From: Mesotaenium endlicherianum | Taxonomy: Eukaryota > Streptophyta > Zygnematophyceae > Zygnematales > Mesotaeniaceae | Assembly (NCBI GenBank): GCA_009602735.1 | Contig: WELA01000485.1 | Location: 66,831 to 130,830 of the forward strand | Reading direction: 5' to 3' | Length of the DNA stretch: 64,000 nt | Shown here: positions 32,724-47,514 of the stretch, piece by piece | Layout: each line of letters begins with the position of its first letter | How positions within the stretch are numbered: the stretch's first letter is position 1 | Position numbers and translations under genes: made by a program | The notes under the pieces: model-generated | Seen by the model: only the letters and a program-made list of their open reading frames with translations | The model's database searches: none | Told to the model about the DNA's origin: nothing

Positions 32724-32912
32724 TCTCCACCTCCGCGCGCATATTTTGGTGAAATTGGGCGTAGACTTCTCCTCCAATTGCATTTGCCATTTGCCCTAGC
32801 ATCGCCTGCATCTCTTGTTGCGCTCTGGTCACTGTTGGTGCTGCCTGCTGCCCTGCGCGCTCAACATGCACGACATGTTCGCCTCCTCCAGCTGCCGGCT
32901 GCGATTTCATAA
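32724..32912 (-). pseudogene. B1 Gag, N-terminal part
   Basis: MKSQPAAGGGEHVVHVERAG then QQEMQAMLGQMANAIGGE matches the B2 Gag start (MESQRATGGGEHVEHVERVE). It is cut from the rest of gag by T. Confidence 0.75.
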
Positions 32913-32933
32913 TATAATATGCAAACTAGCCCA

Positions 32934-32945
32934 GCTCCGATGCCA
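32934..32945 (-). other. B1 primer-binding site
   Basis: Minus strand TGGCATCGGAGC lies two bases after the 5' LTR. It is an initiator tRNA-Met type with two changes. Confidence 0.7.
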
Positions 32946-32947
32946 GA

Positions 32948-33700
32948 TGAAAGGGGCGAGGTGCCCTAGTGGAAGCGTAGTAACTCACGAGGAAAGGAAC
33001 TAGTTGCAATCATACTTAAGAGTGCAGCGGCATATCACTAAGAAAGCTAAGGAAAATTACTCAACATTTTGAGTAACAAGAAACTTCTCACAAATGGACT
33101 AGGATATAAGGCCTTGTCATTACCAACTCGTAGAAATTTATAGAAGTGAAGAATGATAAAAAATGAAGTAGTTATGCCTATTTATATTTTTCTGACCTAA
33201 GTCCTCCTCTCTAGACGGGAGGGCCGCTTAGCAACGGATTTTCCAAAGTGTTTGTCAAATGGTCCCTTCCAGAATATTCGTGAGTAGGCCAGATCAGTCT
33301 CATCTGACGTGTCGGGTTGGTTTGACGTCCACATGCATGCATCGAAATATCTAGAATATACTAACTTAGACGCGCTAGGCTAATCCAAAACTTCTAGTAA
33401 ATCGACCTGGTCGGCACTCCGCGTCAGCCGGAATTACGTGAAGGTTCGAATTCACTCTAACGGGCCAGATCGCTGGACGCGGTCGGTCAATCCGACGGTC
33501 GCGCTCACCGCGAATTAAGGACAGGGGTCACCCGATCTCACAATTAATTAAACTTTGGAAATTCATAACTATCTCAATACTGAACCAAATTTTATGAACT
33601 TATATCGAAATAACCACAAAAATACGCTTCACACTTGTAAGCAATCAAAACAAACTTTCATTGAACTCAAAATTGCACTTTATAAACCTATGACCTTACA
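32948..33700 (-). repeat. B-family LTR (B1 5' LTR)
   Basis: 753 bp on the plus strand from TGAAAGGGGC to GACCTTACA. It is nearly the same as the LTR at 35229-35967. Confidence 0.85.
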
Positions 33701-35228
33701 ATAATGCAGATGTGATTGCCAGGCCCACATTAAGCTAAGTTGAAGGGTGCCCACCACTCGAAAGGAGAAAAGGACCAGCACATCAACAGTTCATTTAACT
33801 CACCCACCATACACATTCATTCGTTTATTCCCATTGCACTGCAGCCCTATCCTAGTAACCACCCTGTAAGGTAAGATGGGAACAAATCTACCATAATAAT
33901 ACCAAGTTACTTCTGTTTTTGCATTTTTTGTGACAAAGATTGTAATCCTACTAACTTGTGCCCTGGTTACATGGCAGGATGGCTCCCACCACACAAAAGG
34001 AAGACAAAAAGCGCAAGGCAGAAGAAGCCAGGAGGACAATGGAGCAATACCAGAAAGAGCTGGCGGAAACGTTTCTCACTAGGAGGGAACAAAAATGGTT
34101 TCGCAAGCAACAAGAGGCAGCAGAAGGAGCACAGAGAAAGAAGGAGCAGTAGGCGGAAAATTTCTGGAAAGCTGAGGAGGAGAGACAGATTAAACAACAA
34201 GAGGAAGCAGCGGCAACAGAGGAGAAGAGAAGGAAGAAAGCTGAAGCTGAGAAGCAGAAAGAGCTTGGCCACTTACAGATATACTGTGGTGGGTGGCCAA
34301 ACCTTTTAACGTGAAGGAAGCAACACTGGCAGCCCAGGTGATCAACGAGGTGAAACAGAAAACAATACTACAGAGACAAGGATCTGAATCTCTGGATAAG
34401 TACATTGAGACACACACGGGTGTGGTCCTCTACGAAGATTATGCCAAGATGGTGGGGTATACGGCAGAGCAGGTATGCTTTCTTGCAGATGACTCGAAAG
34501 ATAAGCCGATACCAGTGCCTGGCATAGTAGGGGACCAAAGACTCATCAAGATGGTGAGCATGCAGGCCGATAGCTTAAAAGATGCAGTATTTAATCTGAC
34601 ACTGCTGCCAGCTTACCATGAAGTTGAGAGAAGGAGCTGGAAGTACTTGGCCAAAGAAACAGGGCAGCAAATGTTCTCCTCCCACTGGTCTTCTTGTAAG
34701 CTGAAAAACGCTGAGCATGGGCCACAGTACTACCAGCAGCCCACAGACTGGAGGTGGATGACCGTCATTAACAGAAAGCAAGAGTGTGACCGGGCTCACC
34801 CGGACAACTTCCACTATGGGATGGACGGCTACCTCAACCTACCACCTCACATTCCCCCTTGGGACCCCAGGCTTAATGGATGCTTGAGTAATATGAATGC
34901 AGAGACCAAGGAGCACAGGAGGAGGGGAAGGGACTATTTCTCTAAAGGGAAGCATGCCTTTGTCAAACGGGCAAAGAATGCAAACCTGATAGATATCAGC
35001 AGGCTGAAGGCCAAGTAAACTCCAGCTCGTCTTAAAAAGGGGAGGTCAGTAGATTTTTCCATGTCTACCAGGGAGCAGGATGACTTGGTGGACGAGACCC
35101 CTACCCTCTCAGAGGAGGAAGATGCGGAAGATGAGAAGAAGAACAGGGCAGAGGAGAAGCATCGGGCGCTGGTGCTCAAGAGACCCAGTGGCAGGCAAAG
35201 CAGGGACTCTCAGGGCGCCAAGATTAAG
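33701..35228 (+). other. Segment X between two B LTRs, gene-bearing
   Basis: It is not B internal sequence. Its first ~200 bp recur after the second LTR (35968-36173). It carries a plus-strand gene with an intron-like start. It may be the ancestral flank of B1 or a captured segment duplicated by LTR recombination. Confidence 0.6.
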
Positions 35229-35230
35229 TA
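33979..35230 (+). pseudogene. Charged coiled-coil gene in X, unknown function, broken
   Basis: A donor-like CTGTAAG/GTAAGA (about 33871) and an acceptor CATGGCAG just before ATG 33979 suggest a 5' UTR intron. The first ~58 codons (MAPTTQKEDKKRKAEEARR) are highly charged. A stop at 34150 and a frameshift lead to 34293-35018 (LAAQVINEVKQKTILQRQG; VVLYEDYAKMVGYTAEQVC; WRWMTVINRKQECDRAHP), then an acidic tail to about 35230 (TLSEEEDAEDEKKNRAEE). I do not recognise it. It resembles the T plus-strand gene only in composition. Confidence 0.45.
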
Positions 35231-35967
35231 AGAGGGGCAGAGTGCCCTAGTTGAAGCGCAGTGACTCACGAGAAAAGAAACTAGTTGCAATCATACTCAA
35301 GAGTGCAGCGGCATATCACTAAGAATGCTTAGGAAATTACTCAAAATTTTAAGTAGCAAAAAATTGCTCACAAATGAACTCGGATAAAAGGCCTTGTCAT
35401 TACAAACCCGTAGAAATTCACAGAAGTAAGAACTGATAAGAAATGAAGTAGTGATGCCTACTTATAGTTTCTGACCTAAGTCCTCCTCTCTAGATGGGAG
35501 GGCCGCTTAGCAACGAATTTTCCTAAGTGTTTGTCAAATCGTCCCTTCCAAAATATTCGTGAGTAGGCCAGATCAGTCTCATCTGACAAGTCGGGTCGAT
35601 TTGACGTCCACATGCATGCATTGAAATATCTAGAACATACTAACTTGAACGCGCTAGGCTAATCCGATACTTCTAGGTAAATCGACTTGGTCGGCACTCC
35701 ACGTCAGCCGGAATTACGTGAAGGTTCGAATTCACTCTAACGGGCCAGATCGCTGGACGCGGTCGGTCAATCCGACGGTCGCGCTCACCGCGAATTAAGG
35801 ACAGAGGTCACCCGACCTCACAACTAATTAAACTTTGGAAATCCATAACTATCTCAATACTAAACCAAATTTGATGAACTTATATCGAAATAACCACAAA
35901 AATGCGCTTTACACTTCTAAGCAATCATTGAACTCAAAAATGAACTTTTTAAACCTATGACCTTACA
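35229..35967 (-). repeat. Second B-family LTR
   Basis: 739 bp, from TAAGAGGGGCAGAG (first bases mutated from TGAAAG) to CCTTACA. It is followed by X' sequence, as the first LTR is followed by X. Confidence 0.8.
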
Positions 35968-36173
35968 ATAATGCAGATGTGACAGCCAGGCCCACATTAA
36001 GCTAAGTTGGAGGGTGCCCACCACTCGAAAGGAGAAAAGGACCAGCACATCAATAATTCATTCAACTCACCCACCACACACATTCATTCGTTTATTCTCA
36101 TTGCACTGCAGCCCTATTAACTCTTAGTAACCACCCTGTAAGGTAAAATGGGAACAAATCTACCATAATACTA
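35968..36173. repeat. X' : partial second copy of the start of segment X
   Basis: Starting ATAATGCAGATGTGACAGCC, it parallels 33701-33899 with small differences, then joins B LTR sequence (ACTAACTTGAACGCG) at about 36174. Confidence 0.8.
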
Positions 36174-36570
36174 CTAACTTGAACGCGCTAGGCTAATCCG
36201 AAACTTCTAGATACATCGACCTGGTCGGCACTCCGCGTCAGCCGAAATTACGTGAAGGTTCGAATTCACTCTAACGACCAGATCGTTGGACACTGTCGAT
36301 CAATCCGACGGTCGCGCTCACCGCGAATTAAGGACAGTTGTCACCCGACCTCAAAACTAATTAAACTTTGGAAATCCTTAACTCTCTTATTACTTAACCA
36401 AATTCAAAGAACTTTATATCAGAATGATCACAAAAATGCACTCTACACTTCAATACAATCAAAATATACTTTCATGAAATTAAAAAATGCACTTTATAAA
36501 CCTATGACCTTACATCATCCCCCTCCTCAAGATGCAACGTCCTCGACGCATTCTGCAGATAACGTCTCAA

Positions 36571-38999
<2,429 letters not shown>

Positions 39000-39010
39000 C
39001 CCAGAAAGAC

Positions 39011-40037
39011 TTACTGACGTCCTCCTTTTTCCTGCTGTTGAGGTTGCTTCGCCTTCATATCACAGTCTCGAGCCAGATGTCCAAGCTTGCCGCAATTGTA
39101 GCAGGGTCCTCTGGGCTTGAAATTCTGTTGCCTACGCTGGTTTTGAACAAGTCCCAACTCCATAGGTACTGGACCTTGAACACTTGTGCTTGGCGCTTGA
39201 GATCCAAAGTGTCGATATCCTCCAAAGTTGTGGCTGCCCCACTGCCTCTGACTATACCCCACAGCATCGACCGTTGTTGCCAATGCCATCATTTCTCCAA
39301 GACTGGTAGGGTCCTTGAGCGCCACTTTCTTGGCCACAGTTGGCTTGAGTCCTCTCTTGAACTTGTCCATCATCTCCGACTCGTGCATGGATAGACATTG
39401 AAGCACCTGCTCGTTGAAGCGCGATACATACTCCTGAATGCTTCCTCGTTGACGAAGGCGCACCAATAAATCTCGAGCGATAGCCTCGGGTGCAATAGGT
39501 TGAAATTGCCTCTTCAAGCCTTCAAATAGCTGATCAATAGTAGCAGGAACTCCAGACAGCTGCTCTTGTCGCTCATACCAAGCTCCAGCACTCTTTTTCA
39601 GCAAAGTAATCACAAAGGCAACTTTTCTGTCGGGCATGAGCGCAGAATACTCCATAAACTTCTTCACTCCAAAAATCCATTGGTGACAGGCGGCGATCCA
39701 CGCTCTCCAATATATACTTTAGGCTTAGGCGCACGCACTCCCGATGCGGGTGGAATAACTGGTTGCACCACTGAATTAACATGGATTGGTGGTACAACAG
39801 GTGCAGGTGCCGAACTTGTCGACGCGGCATTCCCAACAACAACTCGTTCCATTCCTCCACCTCCGCGCGCATGTTTTGTTGAAATTGGGCGGAACCTTCT
39901 CCTCCAATTGCATTTGCCATGTGCCTTAGCATCGCCTGCATCTGTTGTTGCTCCCTTGACAAAGGTGGTGCCGTCTGCTCCACGCGCTCAACATGCTCGA
40001 CGTGTTCGCCTCCTCCAGTTGCCCGCTGCGACTCCAT
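39011..40037 (-). pseudogene. B2 Gag
   Basis: ATG at 40037 starts MESQRATGGGEHVEHVERVE. Frame changes occur near 39850 and 39665. The capsid-like part (FEGLKRQFQPIAPEAIARD, SIQEYVSRFNEQ) and a zinc knuckle CYNCGKLGHLARDC (near 39090) follow, with the stop at 39011. The uninterrupted stretch near 39845 shows the pre-insertion site of transposon T. Confidence 0.8.
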
Positions 40038-40074
40038 AATATAATATGCAAAGTAGTTCAGCTCCGATACCAGA

Positions 40075-40539
40075 TGAAAGGGGCGGAGTGCCCTAGTGGA
40101 AGCATAGTGACTCACGAGGAAAGGAACTAGTTGCAATCATACTCAAGAGTGCAGCGGCATATCACTAAGAATGCTGAGAAAATTACTCAAAATTTTGAGT
40201 AGCAAGAAACTGCTCACAGATGAACTAGGATGAAAGGCCTTGTCATTACAAATCCGTACAAATTTACAGAAGTGAAAACTGATAAAGAATGAAGTAGTGA
40301 TGCCTACTTGTAGTTTTCTGACCTAAGTCCTTCTCTCTAGATGGGAGGGCCGCTTAGCAAGGGATTTTCCAAGGTGTTGGGCAAATGGTCCCTTCCAGAA
40401 TATTCGTGAGAAGGCCAGATCAGTCTCATCTGACGTGTCGGGTCAATTTGACGTCCACGTGCATGCATCGAAATATCCAGAATATACTAACTTAGTCGCG
40501 CTAGGCTAATCCGAAACTTCTAGGTAAATCGACCTAGTC
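40075..40539 (-). repeat. B2 5' LTR, left part (rest at 47226-47514)
   Basis: From TGAAAGGGGC to GACCTAGTC. The LTR continues after A3 at GGCACTCCGCGTCAGCC and ends CCTTACA at 47514. The reunited length is about 754 bp, as expected for the family. Confidence 0.85.
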
Positions 40540-41042
40540 TGTAGTGAAACAGATAGATAAAGTACTTAGTAAAACAGAATACTTTATCTATTCAAGACAA
40601 GGGTCTTTGAACACAAGTGGTAGCTTCTTGAAAGAGAGATGGCTTCTTGAAAGTTAATATATTTCTGGATTTTGGCAAGTACAAGAGTGATTCTGGAATG
40701 TCTTTCTATGTTCTAGCTCTTGTTTATATACTTGCTACATAAGTAATTTCTAGGAAGGTGTATGTTGATGTGTTGGCACCCAACACATCCCAAAACTTGC
40801 CACCTCTTTCTAGAATAATGTACACATGTCCTTTTGACCTAAAAATGGCACATTTGACTTTTGCCACATGGAGTTCTTCTAGGTCTTTCCTCTAACTTCG
40901 AAAATGCCTTGGAAGGTTCAAAGGACATGAACCAAGTTACTAGAGTACCTATTCACACTTGACTCCACACAATACTACTCCAAATATATTTGAAAACATT
41001 AAAATATATGCAAACTAATATATAATAACTCAAATCACTACA
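40540..41042 (-). repeat. A3 3' LTR
   Basis: 503 bp, TGTAGTGAAACAG to ATCACTACA. The non-coding tail 41043-41812 that follows lies between pol and the LTR and holds no ORF worth naming. Confidence 0.9.
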
Positions 41043-41812
41043 TCACCCCCCCGATAGAAAAAGCGACGTCTCGGCGCGTCAAGTCAGGTCTTACACATGT
41101 GGAGCAAACTAGTCAACAGTTTCAAGTCAGATGCCCCACATGTGAAGAGGACTAGTCAAAGGCGCCAAGTCAGGTGCTACACATGTAAGGTAGACTAGGC
41201 AAGGTCGTAGGTGGTGTGACCTTATTGGCTAGCCTACTCCTTAATGATAAAGAAAATTGTACAAGTTGGCCCAGAATCTGCCACGAACTCAAAAATTCAT
41301 AGCGGCCACAGACGTGCTCCAAAATCTGAAAATTCAAGTGCCAGACGGACCGCGTCGGAGAACTCTACCGGGTCACCAAATTTGGGAGCATTCTCATTTC
41401 TGGAGTGTCGTTGAGAGCTGAGAGAGTAGGCACTCCTCCAAATCTGTGCAGAAACTTCTGAAAATCATAAGTCCTTCTATACTTCTCCAATTTCTGCATA
41501 CTAAGTTTCAAACTGAGCGTTGTAAGATGTTCTACCAGAGTCTTGAGTTTCAGAGCATTCCAAGTTCAGGGGAACGCACAATGTCAGAAGGCATTTTCTG
41601 TCCTAACAATGCCAGCAGCCTGACCCCCTTCTACTTAGAGCATCATATCTCTCTCACCAGTGCTCCAAATTGAGCAAACTTGGACTCTAAATGACCGGCT
41701 ACTCATGGACTACAGCCAGGTAACTTTTCAGAATTTACTATGCAGAGACCTATCACCAGTAGCAGTTTTAGTTTTCTGTCCAGAAACTGCGAGAAGAGAA
41801 GAGTGTCTAATG

Positions 41813-44800
41813 TCAATTTTTCCTCTTTCTTGTTCTTGCAGGCTGCCTCCAAGGGGTCTTCTGCTGCTTCTTGATGGTGGCAGGCTGCCTCCCTGAAGTC
41901 TTCGGGCTTCTAGTAGAGAGACTTGGGGCTGGTCCAAGTTGGGGGTTGGCGGTATGGAAGCGCTTCAACTTTCGTTGAACTTTGTGAAGGTAGTGCGCCG
42001 CAACCCAACTATTCTCCGAATCTGGATATCCTTTCCACTTGATCAAGTATTGCTGCTGTCTCCTGAAATTTCTCATAGCCACTATGTCTTCCACTTCATA
42101 CTCCAAATGATCATCCACTATTGTTGGGGCTGGTGGGGTTGTCACACGTTCTGGGAACTTGTTGTCGGGTTGCACATACGGCTTGAAGAGGGAAGCGTGG
42201 AATACGGGGTCGATGTGCATAGTCTGGGGAAGTTCTAGCTTGAAAGCAACGGGGTTGACTTGCTGGATAATCTTGAAGGGTCCCAAATACTTGGGAGAGA
42301 ACTTGCTGCCGGCAGGCCTGTTGTTCAGGGAAATGTTCTTGGATGATAGTAACACGTTGTCACCCACTCTGTACGTAATTTCTCTTCTGGATCTGTTCGC
42401 CACTCTTGCTTGAGCATCTTGCGCGTGTTGTAGAGCTTTCTTCGCTGCTGTAAGGGCTGCTTCTAATGTCTCCATAAAATCTGTGGCTGCAGGTACTTCA
42501 TCATGGCCAGCCGTGAAGCTCAGTGGCGTGGTCGGATGGAAGCCATAGTTGAGGAAGAATGGGGACTCTTGGGTAGAGGCCTGCGTAGTGTTGTTGTAGG
42601 CAAACTCGAGGGGGGTCAAGTACATGTCCCAGTCTTGCTCGAGGGTAGACACGTAGGCCTTTAGAGAGGTCTTTAGGGTACGATTCATACGCTCGGTTTG
42701 CCCATCTGATTGTGGGTGGTAGGCAGTAGACATATCCAGCGATGTACCCAAGTTCTTGAAGAGATTTTTCCAGAAATGGCTTGTGAATCTTGGATCTCTA
42801 TCTGACACAATTCTTGATGGTAGTCCATGGAGTCGGAAGATGTTGTCAAAGATGAGTCTTGCAAGTTGTGGTGCTGTAGCCTTAGTCGTCGTGGGAATAA
42901 AATGAGCCATCTTGGTAAGTCTGTCCACCACCGTGAGTATTGCATTATGGCCTCGAGGTGTCACGGGCAAGTCCACGATAAGGTCCATTGAGATGTCCGT
43001 CCATTGTCTTTCGGGGATTGGTAGTGGTTGGAGGAGTCCTCCCGCCTTTTGCGATGATGGCTTGATTCTTTGGCATGTGTCACAGCTCCTGCAGTACTCC
43101 TTGACTTGCTTAGACATGCCTGGCCAACAATAAGTCCTAGCTAGAACGCCCGTGGTCCTTAGGATTCCAAAGTGTCCTCCAAGAGGGTTGTCGTGTGCTT
43201 CTCGTAGAAGCAAGAGCCGGAGGTCTATGTCATTAGGAACACATCTCTGGCCCGTATCTTGCCTCACCCAATAATTGCCTTCTTGCTTCTTGCATGGGTC
43301 CAAGGCTGCTTCTCCGTTCTTGTAGTAAGGGTCTCTTTCATAGGCGGCTGAAAATCGAGCTTCCAGATCTGTCTTCAGGGATACCATCACTGCATTTAAT
43401 TGCAGTCTTGAGAGGGGGTCAGCCGGGTTTGTCTTGCCGGGCTGGTACTGAATCGTGATGTTGTATTGTTGCAAGTATCCGCTCCATCTTGCTTGTCTCC
43501 TTGAGAGATACGGCTGCGTTTGGAGGTGCTTTAACGCCTCGTGGTCCGTGGTGACCAGTACTTTGCGTCCTTCAACGTAGCAGCGCCAAACCTTCAAGGC
43601 ATGTACAATCGCCAATGCCTCTCGCTCCGTGGTTGTATAATTTTGCTCGGCTGGATTTAGCTTCCTTGACTCGTAGGCGATGGGCTGCAGTCCCTTGCCT
43701 TGGTCTTGAAGCAGGATTGCTCCTATTGCATAGGAAGATGCATCGGTGATGACGTGGAAGGGCCAATCTGGGTTTGGACTTGGGAGTGTGAGCACCGGGG
43801 ATGTGGTCAATCTTCGCTTTAACTCTTGAAATGCCTCTTCCTCTTTCTCGGTCCATGTATATAGCCTGTCCTTCTTGAGTAGATCTGTCAGGGGGGCTGC
43901 TATGTGCGAGAAGCCTTGGATGAATTTTCTGTACCAATTGGCAAATCCCAAGAATGACTGGAGTTCTTTCTTGGTCGTGGGGGTTGGCCATTCCTCCACC
44001 ACCGTGGTCTTCTTGGGGTCTATCTTGATGCCATCAGCAGTCACGTGGAGACCTAGGAACTCCACTTCTTGTTTGGCAAACTCGCATTTTGACTCCTTCG
44101 CAAACAGCTTGTTTTGCTTCAATACTTCAAGGACTTCTTTCAAGTGTCTCGCATGCTCTTCAAGGGTCTTGCTGTAGATAAGGATGTCATCGATGAATAC
44201 CACCACAAATCTGTCCAACATGGGCTGAAATATGGTGTTCATCATAGTCATGAAAGTTGCTGGCGCGTTGGTGAGTCCAAATGGCAGGACCATGAACTCA
44301 AAATGTCCATATCTTGTCCTGAATGCCGTCTTCTCTATGTCCGGTTCTGCGATGCGAATCTGGTGGTAGCCGCTCCGTAAGTCAATCTTCGTGAAGTACT
44401 TGGCTCCAACCAGCCGGTCCATGAGCTCATCCATGCGCGGCAGCGGGTATCGATTCTTGATGGTGATCTTGTTGAGGGCGCGATAGTCCACACACATCCT
44501 CAAGGTACCATCTTTCTTCTTGACAAATAGCACCGGGGCTCCAAATGGCGACTTGCTAGGTCGAATGAAGCCATGCTCCAGTAGCTCCTTGATTTGCTTC
44601 TTGACTTCGTCTAGCTCCGTGTATGACATTTTGAACGTAGGCCGAGAGATGGGCTTGCTTCCGGGCTCCAACTCTATCTTGTGGTCTACGAATCTTTTGG
44701 GGGGTAGGCCCTTGGGCAATTCCGGGGAGAACACTTCTTTGTAGTCCTCTAAGACTTCTTGTATCTCCTTGGGAACGGGGCTGCCTTCTTGACTCTCGAT

Positions 44801-45478
44801 GTCTTTCTTGATGTCTTTTGGCGTGATCAAGGCCAAAAGAAGCTCGTGTCCCTTCCTCACAAGTCTCTTGAGTTGGAGGGCGGACAATAGTATCTCGTGT
44901 GCCGGCTTCTGGATGTCTTGGGTCTGGATATTCTGGATTGCGCGCAAAATACAGATTCTTGAAGTGATGTCATTCTTGATCTTGATAGTACCGGTCCTCC
45001 AATCAACTTGGGGGTTGTGCTTGGTCAACCAAGGCGTCCCTAGGATGACGTCGTACTTGCCCAATTGCATGGGGGAGAACACTACTCTATCCTTGAAGGA
45101 CTTGATAGAGAGTGCCAAGGGGTACGTCTTCTTGGAAGGGGTAGTATAGGAGAATCCATCGGGCATCATAATCTCCTCGTCGTGGTCAAGAGTTCGCATA
45201 GTAATACCGTGCTTGGTGGCAAAATCTGCAGCAATGAAGTTGCCTTGAGCTCCGCTATCCACCAAGATGTGGACCTTCTCTCCTCCAAGGTAACCTCTCA
45301 AACTCATTGGGGCTGGAACGTCGTCTTCAACGGGGGTCTCCACCTCACTTGGCGTGTTGCCTTCTCGTGAAGTGGGTCTTGGGGTGGTAGGCTCCTGGCC
45401 TACCGGCGCTGTCCGTTTTTTGACAACTTTTTGGGGCATGAAAGTGCACGATGGCCCTTTTCCTTGCAATAAAAGCAT
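41813..45478 (-). CDS. A3 Pol polyprotein
   Basis: 1221 residues, collinear with A2 Pol with only scattered substitutions. Protease DSG 74-76, RT FIDD 428-431, integrase D832/D893/E929 and a C-terminal chromodomain are all intact. As in A2, the ATG lies in the gag overlap and expression probably needs the -1 frameshift at 45415-45421. Together with A3 Gag it could supply everything needed for transposition. Confidence 0.93.
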   Translation of the reverse strand: MLLLQGKGPSCTFMPQKVVKKRTAPVGQEPTTPRPTSREGNTPSEVETPVEDDVPAPMSLRGYLGGEKVHILVDSGAQGNFIAADFATKHGITMRTLDHDEEIMMPDGFSYTTPSKKTYPLALSIKSFKDRVVFSPMQLGKYDVILGTPWLTKHNPQVDWRTGTIKIKNDITSRICILRAIQNIQTQDIQKPAHEILLSALQLKRLVRKGHELLLALITPKDIKKDIESQEGSPVPKEIQEVLEDYKEVFSPELPKGLPPKRFVDHKIELEPGSKPISRPTFKMSYTELDEVKKQIKELLEHGFIRPSKSPFGAPVLFVKKKDGTLRMCVDYRALNKITIKNRYPLPRMDELMDRLVGAKYFTKIDLRSGYHQIRIAEPDIEKTAFRTRYGHFEFMVLPFGLTNAPATFMTMMNTIFQPMLDRFVVVFIDDILIYSKTLEEHARHLKEVLEVLKQNKLFAKESKCEFAKQEVEFLGLHVTADGIKIDPKKTTVVEEWPTPTTKKELQSFLGFANWYRKFIQGFSHIAAPLTDLLKKDRLYTWTEKEEEAFQELKRRLTTSPVLTLPSPNPDWPFHVITDASSYAIGAILLQDQGKGLQPIAYESRKLNPAEQNYTTTEREALAIVHALKVWRCYVEGRKVLVTTDHEALKHLQTQPYLSRRQARWSGYLQQYNITIQYQPGKTNPADPLSRLQLNAVMVSLKTDLEARFSAAYERDPYYKNGEAALDPCKKQEGNYWVRQDTGQRCVPNDIDLRLLLLREAHDNPLGGHFGILRTTGVLARTYCWPGMSKQVKEYCRSCDTCQRIKPSSQKAGGLLQPLPIPERQWTDISMDLIVDLPVTPRGHNAILTVVDRLTKMAHFIPTTTKATAPQLARLIFDNIFRLHGLPSRIVSDRDPRFTSHFWKNLFKNLGTSLDMSTAYHPQSDGQTERMNRTLKTSLKAYVSTLEQDWDMYLTPLEFAYNNTTQASTQESPFFLNYGFHPTTPLSFTAGHDEVPAATDFMETLEAALTAAKKALQHAQDAQARVANRSRREITYRVGDNVLLSSKNISLNNRPAGSKFSPKYLGPFKIIQQVNPVAFKLELPQTMHIDPVFHASLFKPYVQPDNKFPERVTTPPAPTIVDDHLEYEVEDIVAMRNFRRQQQYLIKWKGYPDSENSWVAAHYLHKVQRKLKRFHTANPQLGPAPSLSTRSPKTSGRQPATIKKQQKTPWRQPARTRKRKN
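45386..45421 (-). promoter_or_regulatory. Predicted -1 frameshift element in A3
   Basis: It is identical to A2: heptamer A AAA AAC at 45421-45415, ten-base spacer, hairpin GGTAGGC/GCCTACC (45404-45386). Confidence 0.85.
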
Positions 45479-46680
45479 AGTCCAGCCGTCATGAGAGCTT
45501 CTTTTTCAGCCGGGGAGAGTCTTGCTTTCACTCCTTGCTGGTTTCTTGCATCATAAGTGTCATTGGAGGGTCTTCCACTCTTCCGGGCAGCCGCGGGGTC
45601 CCTTTTAATAACTCCGATTTCCATGGGTGTGGGTCCAGATTCGGATGTGGAAGGGGCTGCGTACACCCGCGTCGTCGGTACCCGTGAAGATGAAGGCACG
45701 GAGTGCTTGAAATCCAAGGTATCCACCTTTTGGGCCACTTCAATGATCTTTGAGAAGTCCGTCAAGTCGCGTAACTCCACTTCCTTTGCCACCTTGGGTT
45801 TGAGGCCAAAGATGTAGCGGTCAATCTTCTCCTCGAGAGACATGTTGGGGATCTCAAGAGTGAGGGCGTGAAATCTGGATGTATACTCTTGAACGGACGT
45901 CGTTTGCTTGAGATGGTGGAGCTTTCCTCGGGCAATCTTCTCCGCATTGATGGGCATGAATTGCTTCTTGAGGGCCTCACGAAAATCTGCCCATCTTGCA
46001 TATGATGGTGGGGGCTCTTGGCCGAGCATGGGGTGCGCCATAGCTTGATATATAGCCGCTTGATAGTTACGCCACCATGATGTTGCTGCTCCTCTAAGTA
46101 AGGTAACGGCAAAGGGAACGTAGTCCTCCTCGGGTACTTCAAGGAATGCGAGGTACGTCTCCACTTGGTAGAGCCATAAATTCAGGTTGGCACCTTTCCC
46201 GGGGTTGAAAGTGTCGGGTTTGCCGGGCTTGATGAGTTTCCTTGCTCTCGTTGGCTCTTGTGGAGGCGCTTGAGCCGGGGCTGGATTTTGAGCATTGCTC
46301 GCAATAGGGGCAACCATGGCAGCCATAGCTTCTCTTGACGCTTGCACGGTTGCTTCATAGGTGGCCAAGCCCACTTGGTTGTGGACGGTCATTAGGAAGG
46401 CTGCCCACTCATTTGCGGGAACTCCTTGTGGTGGGGTCAACTTTGCTATAGCGGCTGCCACGGGATTTGACGGTGCTCCTCCTTGTGGTGCTTCTTGTTG
46501 TTGGAGATTTCCTTGAGTAGGCTCTCCCATCGACGCTGGAGGGGGGTGTGCTCCTCCTTGTGGTGCTTCTTGTTGTTGCAGATTTTCTTGAGTGGGCTCT
46601 CCCATCGGCGCTGGAGGAGGGTGTCTTGGAGAGGGAGGGCTTCCTTCGAAAGCTTGCTGTTGGTCTTGAGGATCGGCCAT
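45400..46680 (-). CDS. A3 Gag
   Basis: 426 residues, nearly identical to A2 Gag. The knuckle [14 protein letters not shown] has the canonical Gly before His. The gag start lies just inside the primer-binding site. It overlaps pol by 79 bases in the -1 frame. Confidence 0.93.
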   Translation of the reverse strand: MADPQDQQQAFEGSPPSPRHPPPAPMGEPTQENLQQQEAPQGGAHPPPASMGEPTQGNLQQQEAPQGGAPSNPVAAAIAKLTPPQGVPANEWAAFLMTVHNQVGLATYEATVQASREAMAAMVAPIASNAQNPAPAQAPPQEPTRARKLIKPGKPDTFNPGKGANLNLWLYQVETYLAFLEVPEEDYVPFAVTLLRGAATSWWRNYQAAIYQAMAHPMLGQEPPPSYARWADFREALKKQFMPINAEKIARGKLHHLKQTTSVQEYTSRFHALTLEIPNMSLEEKIDRYIFGLKPKVAKEVELRDLTDFSKIIEVAQKVDTLDFKHSVPSSSRVPTTRVYAAPSTSESGPTPMEIGVIKRDPAAARKSGRPSNDTYDARNQQGVKARLSPAEKEALMTAGLCFYCKEKGHRALSCPKKLSKNGQRR

Positions 46681-46717
46681 CTTCTTGTGCTACCAAAGTG
46701 CCTAGCTCCGATACCAA

Positions 46718-47220
46718 TGTAGTGAAACAGAGAGATGAAGTACTTAGTAAAACAAAATACTTTATCTATTCAAGACAAGGATCTTTGAACAGAAGTGGTA
46801 GCTTCTTGAAAGAGAGATGGCTTCTTGAAAGTTAATATATTTCTGGATTTTGGCAAGTACAAGAGTGATTCTGGAATGTCTTTCTATGTTCTAGCTCTTG
46901 TTTATATACTTGCTACATAAGTAATTTCTAGGAAGGTGTATGTTGATGTGTTGGCACCCAACACATCCCAAAACTTGCCACCTCTTTCTAGAATAATGTA
47001 CACATGTCCTTTTGACCTAAAAATGGCACATTTGACTTTTGCAACATGGAGTTCTTCTAAGTCTTTCCTCTAACTTCGAAAATGCCTTGGAAGGTTCAAA
47101 GGACATGAACCAAGTTACTAGAGTACCTATTCACACTTGACTCCACACAATACTACTCCAAATATATTTGAAAACATTAAAATATATGCATACTAATATA
47201 TAAAAACTCAAATCACTACA
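46718..47220 (-). repeat. A3 5' LTR
   Basis: 503 bp. It differs from the 3' LTR at a handful of sites (for example GAGAGATGAAG versus GATAGATAAAG), so A3 is young but not brand new. Confidence 0.9.
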
Positions 47221-47514
47221 TAGTTGGCACTCCGCGTCAGCCGAAATTACGTGAAGGTTCGAATTCACTCTAACGGGCCAGATCGCTCGATGTTGTCGCT
47301 CAATCCGACGGTCGCGCTCACTGCAAATTAAGGACAGTCGTCAACCGACCTCAAAACTAAAAAAACTTCGGAAATCCATAACTCTCTTAATATTTAACCA
47401 AATTCAAAGAACTTATATCAAAATGATCACAAAAAATGCACTCTACACTTCTATACAATCAAAACATACTTTCATGAAACTCAAAAATGCACTTTATAAA
47501 CCTATGACCTTACA

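Larger units (their letters stand above)
22310..33700 (-). mobile_element. B-family Gypsy chromovirus B1, interrupted by DNA transposon T
   Basis: The minus-strand order is 5' LTR 32948-33700, PBS 32934-32945, gag, pol and 3' LTR 22310-23016. T (27402-32723) splits gag. The flanks are ACAAC on the left and ATAAT on the right, which could be a decayed target duplication through two C-to-T changes, but this is uncertain. Many stops show that it is old. Confidence 0.8.
40540..47220 (-). mobile_element. A-family Gypsy chromovirus A3, structurally complete
   Basis: 6681 bp with 503-bp LTRs. Flanks are TAGTC (40535-40539) and TAGTT (47221-47225), a one-mismatch duplication in the B2 LTR. PBS is at 46705-46716 and the purine tract next to 41043. 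Gag and Pol are intact and almost identical to A2. It lacks the piggyBac insertion, showing the empty TTAA at 41241. Confidence 0.93.
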
